Source: Choristoneura fumiferana (taxonomy: Eukaryota; Arthropoda; Insecta; Lepidoptera; Tortricidae). From it: a stretch of DNA of 64,000 nt. The notes below the pieces were generated by a model, which was not told the origin of the DNA, did no database searches, and was given only the letters and a program-made list of their open reading frames with translations. The stretch spans positions 8,789,708 through 8,853,707 of the forward strand of contig NC_133481.1 of NCBI RefSeq assembly GCF_025370935.1. Direction: 5' to 3'. Every line of letters starts with the position of its first letter. The stretch's first letter is position 1. A program made the position numbers and the translations under genes. Below are positions 47,979-58,354 of this stretch, in pieces.

Positions 47979-48642
47979 ACCGGCTTCAAAAAAGAAGGAG
48001 GTTATCAATTCGGTTGTATTTTTTTTATGTTTGTTACCTCAGAACTCCGTCATTTATGAACCGATTTGAATTTTTTTTTGTGTTCGTCTAGGAATGTTTT
48101 CAATTAGGTCCCATAAGCACCAAATCAGGATCTGATGATTGGATCTTAAGGAAATCGAGGGAACTCTTCAAATGTTGTAGGGACACCTATAGTAAATTGG
48201 ATTTATTAGTAGTAACTCGTGCATTTGCTCTTGAAAATCATTATTTGGTGAAGTGGAACTGATGATGAAGACACAGTTGAACATCGGAGTTACTACTCAA
48301 TAACAAGTACCTATTTCACGGGTTGAATTTTAATTACTTCGACACAGTTGCTAAGCAATATATGCTCCTCGTAATGCATATGGTAAAACGGGTAGTGAAG
48401 TACCAGGACTCCTCAATAATGAACGTCTCTGCATCGGAAAAGCAATCTTTCGTAAAAGGTGACGAGCAGTTGATATTAAACTATTGTATCTTAGATTATT
48501 TACACTAAAACGCGTGAAAAAAAATTATAACAAAAAATTTAACCGACTACAAAAACCATGAAAATAATTTTCTACCAGTCTGAAGTCGGTCGGTGCCTCA
48601 GCACGAGCCAGCAGGAGTGATTGAAGCCCAATCTATATATAT

Positions 48643-49162
48643 GTCGGCAGCCGATCGTAAAATCCGCCAGATCACGAAATTCCTATAGGCACATCATTAA
48701 ATGGCGCCATTTCATGATATGCCTAAAAGTTGGCCAGGCATATCATGATGTGCCTGAGAAACAATACGGCAGATCGATTAGAGCAATGCATTCGTCGATA
48801 TTCCTAGCTTTATACCGGGCACATCGTGATATGCTGAAAAAAAGAAAAATTTAGGTACGACGAGCGAAGCGAAGCGAGCGTGCCGCGACAGCGGCCGCCG
48901 AAGTGCCAGAACCGATATGGCGGCGTTTCATGATATGCCTAGGAATTTCATAATCTGCCTAAACTAGCCAAATCATGAAATGGCGACGATTCATGATATG
49001 CCTAGGAATTTCATGATCTGCCTAAACGTCACTAGGCAAATCGTTAAACAGTGAGTATTGAACGATATGGCGGATGTCCATTAGCCAATTCATGAAATGG
49101 CGCCATTTCACGATATGCCTAGGAATTTCGTGATCTGGCGGATTTGACGATCGGCAGTTGAC
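48643..49162. mobile_element. Palindromic MITE, copy 2 (520 bp)
   Basis: TIRs of roughly 55 bp: left GTCGGCAGCCGATCGTAAAA and, reverse-complemented, right GTCAACTGCCGATCGTCAAA, followed on both sides by TCCGCCAGATCACGAAATTC. The flanks are ATATAT on both sides, consistent with a TA-rich target duplication. The inside holds many TCATGATATGCC and TAGGAATTTCATGATCTGCC motifs in both directions. No coding sequence. Confidence 0.75.
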
Positions 49163-49289
49163 ATATATAAAAGAAGAAACTGACTGACTGACTGACTTAT
49201 AGATCAATTTTGAAATTTGGTACAGGGGTTCTTTTTATGATGTAAGTGAGCACTACGAAGGGATTTTTAGAAATTCATCCCCTAAGGGG

Positions 49290-49790
49290 GTGAAATAGGG
49301 GGTGAAGTTTATATGAAATTTTCACATTTCTGGACTTAGAAGTATGAAAATAGGTGTATAAGTTTTAGATTAAAATTAAAAATTATCTATCTAGGTGAAA
49401 TGGATAAAATTCTCCCTAAAGGGGTAAAATAGGGGGGGGGGGTAAAGTTTGTATGGAAATTTTCTCATTTCTGGACTTAAAAGTATGAAAATAGGTGTAT
49501 AAGCTCTCGATTACAATTAAAAATTATCTGTGTAAGCTAAATGGATAAAATTTCCCCCTAAAAGGGTAAAATGTGGAGTAAAATTTGTATGGAATTTTTC
49601 TCATTTCTGGCCTTAGAGGTATAAAAATAGGTATATAAGTTCTCGATTACAATCAAAAATTATCTGTCTAGGTGAAATGGATAAAATTTCCCCTTTACGG
49701 GTAAAATGGGGGTAAAGTTTGTATGGAAATTTTCTCATTTCTGGACTTAGCATTATAAAAATTGGTATACTTACAGGGTCCTGATTAAAA
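49290..49790 (+). repeat. Four diverged ~138-bp tandem units inside the Helitron
   Basis: TTTCTGGACTTAGAAGTATG-like motifs recur at about 49326, 49468, 49603 and 49738. Each is followed by a block containing AATTAAAAATTATCT and ending GGTAAA.T.TGTATGGAA. Confidence 0.8.
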
Positions 49791-50489
49791 ATAAAAATGA
49801 TCTGCGTAGGCAAAGATAAAGAAAGAAGAAGTAGCTTTAGATTTATTAGGGGGGAGTTTCTATGAGACTTCCTTATTTCTAGACTTCAATAGGGAAGGGG
49901 GTTTTTGATACAAAATGTACAACTAAAATGTGGAAATTAAATTGATATTTAAAATAATTTGTGAAATAAATTTGCAAATAATTATGCAATAGGTACCTAA
50001 CTTAAAAATTACTCATAGGGTTGTACATAATAAAATCAATAATATTATTAATATAAGCGTAATTTTTGTGTGATTACCCGTTCTTATTTATCTTTTACCT
50101 AATTTACAAAATATTATGTACAGTGCAATTTCGAATATATATCTACTTCGGGTTCTAGAGTAAGATTCGGTTCTCGCCGGTAGCACACGCGAGATAATTA
50201 ATTTACTCTCGTGCTTTGCATAAATCTTTTCATAAACTAGCTTCAAAACTGGTAAAAAAAGTTGTTTATAGCGAAGTACTTTACTGTTACCTATCGTTTA
50301 CAGCAGTACTTTGCTATGCACACAGATACAAATGTCACAATTATACTTAACGGGGGTTAATTAAAACATATGCCCTGATAACTAAAGTACACGCGGACGA
50401 AGTCGCGGGCAAAAGCTAGTATTAATATAAGTGCGTAGGTGAGGTAGGTAGATGACTATAGGTCCACTCCTGCTGGCTCGTGCTGAGGC

Positions 50490-52612
50490 GGTTTTTTAAT
50501 GTCTGAACTCGCAGGTTGAGTTTTACGGCCAGCAATGGCGCTACACTAGCAAGTTATATTATTATGGATAAAAATTTCAGCAACACTGCTAACAATATAC
50601 TTAATAATTTTGCTAGTATTTTTGCTGAAGTTTCTATCGGTTAAAATATTATGTTGGTTCGTTTTTATTTTGAAGAAAAATGGCACGTTTCAACTATGAT
50701 GGCACTGTAAAGGAGCCCACGCTACACGGACATCAACGGTTTCTTGCAAAAAAAAAGGTAAATTAGTTAATCATTCACTTCAACTTGACCTATAATTAAA
50801 ATAAAACACTCCAGTCGAGTAATTTAAAATCATGCGATGTTAATGAACTTCAAAAAAAATTTCCTTGTCACATTCAGTAAATCTGTACCCCTGTTTGCGA
50901 TACCACCGGTCGTTACAACGTCGCTATCTCGTCGCGTCGACGTTTCGTCGCAGTCGTTAAACACTCATCGTTACACCGAACACCGACTTGGATTCGTCTC
51001 GGCTCTTTATTATTTTTAAATGGTCCTTTATTATTTTATGTGCTGGTGGCCGCGTCGTGTTGACAAGACATTTTCGGGTTATAAGTATCTATGTCTGTAA
51101 GTGTACGAATGTTGACTAAATAAGCTCTACTACTACTCTTATTCAACAGGCAAAAATTTCATAAATGTTTTATAGACGGGTCCCTTACAGTTAAAGGAGC
51201 TCGTTTTGTGGATAAATACCTACCGTATTTTATGTTTTTAAAAAAAATGGCAAATAAAGACATGAAAAGCCGCCAAATTTATTTATTATTACAAAAAATC
51301 TAACTTTTCATTGACCTTTCCTTCTACTTGAAACTTAGTATTTTTTACGGATGTCTTACTAACAAGTAAGTACAAATCGAAAAATCTGGTTTTTCGAGAT
51401 ATTGTGGTGCCCATTGGTTTATTTTTGCGCAACGAGCACATGCAATGCGCAATGAGCGTTTTATAATCATACGGAACCCTCGTTGCGCGAGTGCAAATTG
51501 CACTTGGCCGAATTTATTTATAGCTGCCCGCACAGCAGATTATTAGTGGAAAATAAATTTATGATAATATTACTAACCCACTAATTCGAGCCCCAAATTA
51601 GAGTGCGTCTTTCACGTACATAGTAAGTGGTACCTAGATAGTTCTTTTTCAGTGTTTGCAGAGTTACACAAAGGTGAACAAACGGCAACAGTCTACTTTT
51701 AAGACTAAATCAATAGTTTGTCTCGACATAACATCTGAAATCAAGATGACTGGAATAGCCTCTTAAGCTTAAAGAACTACGATTTTAAGTTTGAACTTGG
51801 GCTCTATATTATACCTAGGTATGAACATGTGAAGCACGTGAATTCTTTTATTTTAATATTCTACTTTTTATCCAGTAATGAAACTTAAAATAAGTGTTTG
51901 TCAAATTTCACTTTGGCTTCTTTGCAGATTGTGGTTGCATTTTAATCGAAGTATGTAGATGTAGCAAACTTTAATTCCTCTATTTGACTCAAACATACTT
52001 ACTATATGCCAAGTTAATAAAAGCTTGTAATAATACAGGTAAATGAGAATTATTATTTTATTACGTTATCAGACATATTTAATTATATCTATTCACCACG
52101 ACCATTGTGCTGTCCTCAACATTAATCCAAATCCTGATCCGAACATAAATACTAGGGCTTGTCGCACTGAATACGTAGGCCTTCGATTTTGTTCTATAAT
52201 AAAAAGTAAACGACATCTATATCCGCTTTTGTGAATGACGCCCGCACGATTTCCGATTCCTAGTTGGTTAAATAAGTACACTGCCTTTTATCACGAAGTT
52301 CAGACGTTTTGACATTATTATATTTATTCTGACAACATTAAGGAATCTAAATATATCTAAGTAAATGTTTTTGTTGCTTTATTACGAGTAAGTACGCAAG
52401 CACCAAAATAAGGAATAAATATAGATTTTGGTACCTACTTAAAGCTTTTTATTAAATATAATAATAATAACACAGTTGTGTACAATGAATTTATACAACC
52501 AGGCCTCATCAAGGGAATCACAGGATCTTCTACGGCTTTACGAACATACCTAGGATGGATTTTATCAGGGAAATAACGTCGGAGAAAAAGTTAACAAAAA
52601 ACTACCCTTTTA
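50490..52612. other. No gene recognised
   Basis: A short plus frame at 50837-51019 has no motif. A single TACGGAACCCT repeat end lies near 51470. Confidence 0.4.
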
Positions 52613-52742
52613 AGCGACTTCAAAAAGGAGGAGGTTATCAATTCGGTTGGTTTTATATGTTTGTTACCTCATAACTCCGTCATTTATGTATGCTTTCAAT
52701 TAGGCCCCATAATCACCAAATCAGGATCTGATGATTGGATAT
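52613..52742. mobile_element. TIR repeat 'ACCGACTTC', 5' fragment
   Basis: AGCGACTTCAAAAAGGAGGA, GGTTATCAATTCGGTTGG, then AGGCCCCATAATCACCAAAT match the first 200 bp of the longer copies, with a short internal deletion. Confidence 0.6.
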
Positions 52743-53194
52743 TTCTAAATGCTTTTGCAAAAAAAAACTAGGCACTCGTATTAAAAACATATTCATAATT
52801 GGTATCTATTAACTTGTTTCACTCTCTTATGGGTTAAACTGATTAAGCCAATTCAAAATTAGTTTATGCAACGCTTGTTTTTTAATTGATATGGAGCAGT
52901 ACTTACCTACTCTGTAAAATGCTACATGTTAAAAAAAATACAAGAAAATGATATGATGTACTAAGAGAGAGTCGAGGTGAACTACAGAACCAATGATACG
53001 ACTGTCATTGTATTAACTTTCATAACCGAGATACTCGCTGTTTTTTCACGTCCTGTTCTCTGACGCACACGATTTTTCGTGATTTCATAGATTTCATTAA
53101 ATCACGGTACACACCAGTAAAAGTTAATCTTTGAAGCACAATTTCTGCAATAACCCGTTTTTCGACCAATCAAGTTCAGCAGTGCTTCATGAGG

Positions 53195-53331
53195 TACAGT
53201 CAACTATAAAAATATACGATACCGAAGATATATCAATACGGCTAAAGTTACAAAAATATTATAGATACACGACTTTAGTGTTAAGTCAATAAAGTCGTAT
53301 ACTTACACATATTTTTGTAACTTTGGCTGTA
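53195..53331. mobile_element. TA-flanked MITE with nested inverted repeats
   Basis: Outer ends TACAGTCAAC and GGCTGTA. A stronger inner pair CGGCTAAAGTTACAAAAATA and TATTTTTGTAACTTTGGCTG, plus ACGACTTTA / AAAGTCGT near the centre. Confidence 0.6.
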
Positions 53332-53442
53332 TGTTTAGTTTAGCTTTAGTCGTTTGTAAAAACCGGGATGGTAAAATAAATAAATTAAGGCATCTAAGGG
53401 GATGATGAGGTGGCATGATATTTCATAATTATTTTTCTAACT

Positions 53443-53650
53443 AGCTTTTGCTCGCGGCTTCGTCCGCATGTAATTCGGTTATCGCGCGCCGTTCCCTCGG
53501 GAACTGTGCATTTTTCCATGATAAAAAGTAGCCCTAGTCACTCTCTGGGCCATAAGCTAACTCAATACCAAAAATCACGTCGATCCGTCGCTCCGTTTCA
53601 ACGTGAAAGACGGACAAACACACTTCCACATTCATTATATTAGTATGGAT
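53443..53650 (-). mobile_element. Helitron-like repeat, minus orientation
   Basis: AGCTTTTGCTCGCGGCTTCG at the left end. The interior (GTCGATCCGTCGCTCCGTTT) is nearly identical to 4667-4858, and it ends near ATTATATTAGTATGG. Confidence 0.55.
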
Positions 53651-54380
53651 TATACATAAGTTCTGTGAATTTAATTAAGTAATCAATGTGATTCAGATCA
53701 TATTCTACACGCATCAGCTTTGCACAGCTTTAATAGAACCGGACTCTTAAAATATTTGAAAACTTAAAATCAGCAGGCTTTTACAACAATAAAATAAAAT
53801 AACAAATAATCCTAATAGTTCTAAAATTGGGTACCTAAAAGTTATGTCTTCCGCAATGTCCACCTTGCATCAAACCGATCCGAATTTGCGTGCGGAATAG
53901 ACAGGATACAAATGATCACTTGTAAATTTGATCACCCACTGAATCCGAAATAAAATTTATTACTTTACGAACGAAGCGAAATATTATTGTGAGGCGAATT
54001 ATGAGCGATAACAGAGTTGAGAAGCGTTTGAATTATTCATGTAAACCGCGATCGATTCATAGGAGCTACTCTGCGAATGACAATGACATGTACCTACTCC
54101 TTGTAGTACATAACCAGTAGTCCCTAAGAGACCACGTGCGTAACTTAAGCTTATAACGAACTGTACGGTTTGCACTCTGTCTTCTCAATTTGTTTTCTTT
54201 ACACATTATTCAGCTGAAGGTACCTACGTAAATTGCGTCTACATGATCCAGCCAATTTTTAACTTTTTATAACAATTGAAGTACTATTTAGCTGGAAATA
54301 AAATAAAATCGTGTTAAAATGTCTTATCATACTTATCAAAAAGCTTTTTTGAGCACCCAATTTCGAAGTTCTTATGAAAA

Positions 54381-54781
54381 TAAAGGCTGACCAGGAATAT
54401 GAAAATCCTGACACGAGAGCAGCATTTCTACGTTTTATATTGCAAAAATCTTTACACTTACCATACGTACCTGCTACCAGTCATATTGACAACGGTGTCG
54501 GTGATGTTATTTAAAAGAATATTTTCTAATCCCTCAGACTTTGTCTATGATAAATACTTTTATACATTGTGAATTATTTTCCTTCCAAGGCTATGGATAA
54601 TCTTCGGCATTTTAACGCACAAAAACTAAAATAACACTTTAAAATACCACGCGCAAACAACGTTAAACTTTGACAGTAATAGACAAATGACATTTGAATT
54701 TAGTGTTACCAGTGCAAGAAATTAGTTCTATTGATTTTCCGCAATATGGCGAGGTTTTTTTATAATTCTGGTCAGCCTTTA
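54381..54781. mobile_element. TA-flanked MITE, 401 bp
   Basis: TIRs TAAAGGCTGACCAGGAATAT and ATAATTCTGGTCAGCCTTTA, with TA at both outer edges. No coding sequence inside. Confidence 0.65.
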
Positions 54782-57700
54782 CTAATCTCGATAATATGCA
54801 CAGCACTGGTTTAATTGCGGCAACATTTGAACATGTTGATCTGTCAAACTAGTTTGTCTCATTTTGGCTCGATTTTAGTGAGGTAACACGGTTGTCTAGG
54901 CATGGCTGCCTATTTTGCGGAACAGTGCGAGACAAGGCTCCTTCCCCCTAACTCCTAATTTCAGGCCCATCTAATGGGACATCAGGTCCATCCGACCTTC
55001 CGTGCGTGCTGGTGTCGACGGATTGCGGGAAGTAGGCAGTTGGGTAGCTGCGAGGGCGTCTACTATTAGAAACTATTAAGCTATGCTTTTGTTTTGCGAT
55101 TCTATCTCTCGTGCAAAGTCCTGATACAAGTGGTAAGTACAACAAGTCTAGGTCACTTTAGGGATACTGACAAAAGTGTATAAACACAGATTTATTTTAA
55201 ATAAAACAAAATATTGCTTCAATAAGCTTTTTAATTGAATTACATTGTACGTCCATGTTGCAAATAAAATTTTGTAAATATTTGAATTGCCAGGAATTTA
55301 AACTAAATATTTTTCCAGGTTGTTTAAGAGATGGTGTTATGGAGGATAACATTTCTATTTTATTTCATAAAGCTTGTTAAACCTTCTAATACTTACAAAT
55401 TTTGGTAGATGATTGGTAGGTAATAATAATCATACATACAAGTGAGACATGAAAAATATTTGATTAAAATAACAATTTAAATAATCATTTTTTTATAGTT
55501 CTAAAAAAAGATAAGTATAGGTATTTTTCGCTTATTTATAGAATATTATTGATTTTCCACATAGGAAAATTTAATATAAGTGCATAAATAATTTGAACTG
55601 ACAAACGAAGTAAAGATGGGACCCATAAACATATATTATAAGGTATACTACATTTCGACGTTCTTTTCTCTAGTACAGCTAAATAATCTACATCATTATA
55701 TAATTTGAATATATTTTATCTATACAGTAGCTCAATGTTTTCAAAATAAATATATCGATCCGCGTTAAATATACACATTTTCCTAACATATCACATCTTT
55801 TAGCCTAACAAATAAATTTTCTACAATAGTCAGTGTAAAGAGCTGCAGGAAGACTTTGAACACCAATCGACGGGAATGACTTATGATGGGCGTCAAAATT
55901 TGTACCGTTTTATATCCCGGGACTACAACGGTATATTAGTCAACTTTTTCAGTAATGCTTCTAAGTCTAAGATTATCAAAAAAACACTAACCCCATACTC
56001 ATTTCAAAATGTACAAAACAATTCTTGTTATAACAAAAATAAATGCTCTGTACTGGCCAAGGCTTTCGAGTAAAGAAATTGACGATATTCCACTGATTAG
56101 AATTTTGCTATTAATTATTTAATGATGATACGGTCGTGTTTTTTCGTAAAACTATTGTTGCAATGCAATTACTTCTCGGACATTAATTATAAATTGACAG
56201 CCCTTTCTTAATGTCATACCCCTCTTTGGCAATTATGATTACGTTAACATATATAAATCTGTTTTCACAGGTTTATTCTAATCATATCGAAAATATTTTG
56301 CTGAATTACACAGACTATAATAATTGAACTCTTAAAATACTTTCTCACTTTTAAATCGCCTACCAACATGAAATATTCTGAAGTTAATAATTAAGAAGAT
56401 GATAAGTAATTATGTACAAAAGTTAGCAGATTGATACGTAATATAATAATTAATACCGGAAAATAATTTATATTAAAATAAGGTTTGAATATTTTTTTTT
56501 AATTTTAATAATAATGATTAAAAAGAAATTTACGTTATGTACCTAATAAGGGTTGCAATATTTGCAAAAACCAAATTACGCCCAAAACAATTTTAAACTA
56601 TTGATATATTTCTATTTATTATTCCAGAAATTATTGGTGCAACCATGATGGGTACAAAGCAAAAACGTTAAAAAGACAATATCTCTGTTAGCTAATTCAC
56701 ATGAAAAAGATCTAAAACTATGAAGATAATACGCATCGTGAAGGTTATTGAATTTTTGATGTGAGATCATTAAAAAACACTCGAATCGTGAACCACCTTT
56801 TTTATATCTGAATATTCTGAAATGCCTTTCTCGTTAATAACCTGAGGACTATAGTAATTATAAATCACGACGACAATTTTCACAGCAATGGGAGTTTCAA
56901 TTTACTTCAATTAGGGGACAACACTGAAAGCAGTAGCAAGGAATATTACAGGCATTATTTTCAAATTAAAACTATATTTACACTTCGTACAGCGTTATTA
57001 CTTTTTGAATATCGATAAATAATTTTAAAATGTCATTACTCTGCATCTATCATCGCGGTTTTGTGTCGTACGTAAAACTTCAAAAGATGTTCTTTATTTG
57101 CATTGGTATATAAGAAAAATAGTAATAGTAATGCTCAATTAAGTAATCCATTGATGAATGTGTAAGTTTTCCTTTTTTATGTTATTTAATGAAGTTATAT
57201 ATTATTTGAATGATGAATTTACACGTCGTCGCATTAAAATTTCAAGCATCCATTAGATGGTGTTAACACGCTAGTGGTGATTTCGTAATGTTCGTGAATG
57301 GAACCTGTTTATGCATATGAATGGTAGTCGTACACGAAATCAACTCAATTTGTACTTACTTGTATTAAAAAATGGAACATAATTTTTTAAACCAAGAATA
57401 GTACTACAACTGTAGTGATTTTTGTACGAAACCCTGAAACAGATGTGTAAATCCATAATTTTATTAAATACAACATTAGTTTCGCGGTGATACACGTATC
57501 ACAAATCGCTAATCCTCTGCGATTGTTGAATTTACCGTAATAAAAGTTTTATTTCATGACACCCTGTAAAAGGAGAATAAGATCAGATACAAATAGGTAT
57601 ATAGAGTCATATAATTGACTTATTTTATAAGAAGCTCAGAGAAACGAAATAATTGACCGTAAGATAAGTTATTAATGTCTTAACACGTCTAACAAAATAT

Positions 57701-57844
57701 AAAAACAGTCATTATTTAAAAACATTGTAGATAATAAGTTCACCAATTATACAACACACTGGTTTAGTCCACTTAAATTACTAGTTCTGAGACCTACGAG
57801 CATTTTTTAAATATTGATGATATTACAAATAAAAATACAGTTGG
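54782..57844. other. Gene-free region
   Basis: A 65-codon minus frame at 54948-55145 (with a GRSDGPDVPLDG stretch) and a 65-codon plus frame at 55876-56073 are not recognised. The rest is very AT-rich. Confidence 0.4.
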
Positions 57845-57981
57845 TACAGTCAATGTCATAAATAAGTGATCATTTCTGTACCTTGTCGCTTTCAGTCGTT
57901 ACGCAATTTAGTATGGCTTTTCAAACATGACGTTAAGTGACAAGGTACAAAAGTGATCACTTATTTATGAAGTTGACTGTA
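57845..57981. mobile_element. TA-flanked MITE downstream of the Beat-like gene
   Basis: Ends TACAGTCAATGTCATAAATA and ATTTATGAAGTTGACTGTA. The arms extend inward through AAGTGATCA / TGATCACTT and TACCTTGTC / GACAAGGTA. It lies ~210 bp past the stop codon, so it may be in the 3' UTR. Confidence 0.75.
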
Positions 57982-58190
57982 CATGAAAACAAAATAATAA
58001 TTAAATTAATAATAATAATTAATAATAGGTAATTTTTTTAAAGTGACTTGCTTTGAGACAAAATAAATAACAGGACAACCTTTTACCTTGAAAGAGTGAG
58101 ACGAAGGTATAATACTTAGAAATTTGTGTCAAATAAAATTAAATATCAAAAACTTCAAGAGAAGAAAACCATGAGTTCATTTAAGAATTC

Positions 58191-58354
58191 TTATAGCTTT
58201 ATAGTCTCTAGACTAGTTGAGGTGAGGTATTGATTAAACAGCAGACTCCAGCTCAAAATCCAGATTGGTTGGTAAGCTTGTATCACGGTCGAAGTTGAAT
58301 TAGCTGGACTTGTATCGGACAGTGGTTTCTTTAAACTTAGCTCGTTTACAGCAA
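58191..58354 (-). CDS. Beat-like terminal coding exon e (hydrophobic C-terminus)
   Basis: This exon follows a strong pyrimidine-rich acceptor (TTTTCTTTGTTGCAG) and its phase matches the exon d donor exactly. It encodes a polar linker rich in Ser/Thr/Asn (DTSPANSTST), a hydrophobic stretch (PIWILSWSLLFNQYL), a short polar tail and a TAA stop at 58191-58193. The layout suggests a membrane anchor or GPI-type signal, although the hydrophobic run is short and is followed by about ten polar residues. Support is splice phase, acceptor quality and anchor-like composition. Confidence 0.62.

Larger units (their letters stand above)
48632..50420 (+). mobile_element. Helitron-like element, 1.79 kb, inserted into a TIR repeat
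   Basis: Starts TCTATATATAT and ends GCGGGCAAAAGCTAGT. The junction with the older repeat is clear because the host sequence resumes at 50421 (see 47979-50489). After removal of the palindromic MITE the 5' end reads TATATAAAAGAAGAAACTGA, typical for these elements. The interior has about four tandem units of ~138 bp. No Rep/helicase coding sequence is present, so it is non-autonomous. Confidence 0.65.
47979..50489. mobile_element. TIR repeat 'ACCGACTTC', copy 2, split by a Helitron
   Basis: Left part is 47979-48631 (ACCGGCTTCAAAAAAGAAGG onward). Right part is 50421-50489, resuming with GTGCGTAGGTGAGGTAGG and ending CTGCTGGCTCGTGCTGAGGC. Aligned to copy 1, the break falls after AAGCCCAA. The inner 1.79 kb is the Helitron. 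Confidence 0.7.

Noticed and set aside
49290..49790. CRISPR-like array
   Set aside because: The ~138-bp units are diverged tandem repeats without constant repeats and unique spacers, and this is an animal genome.
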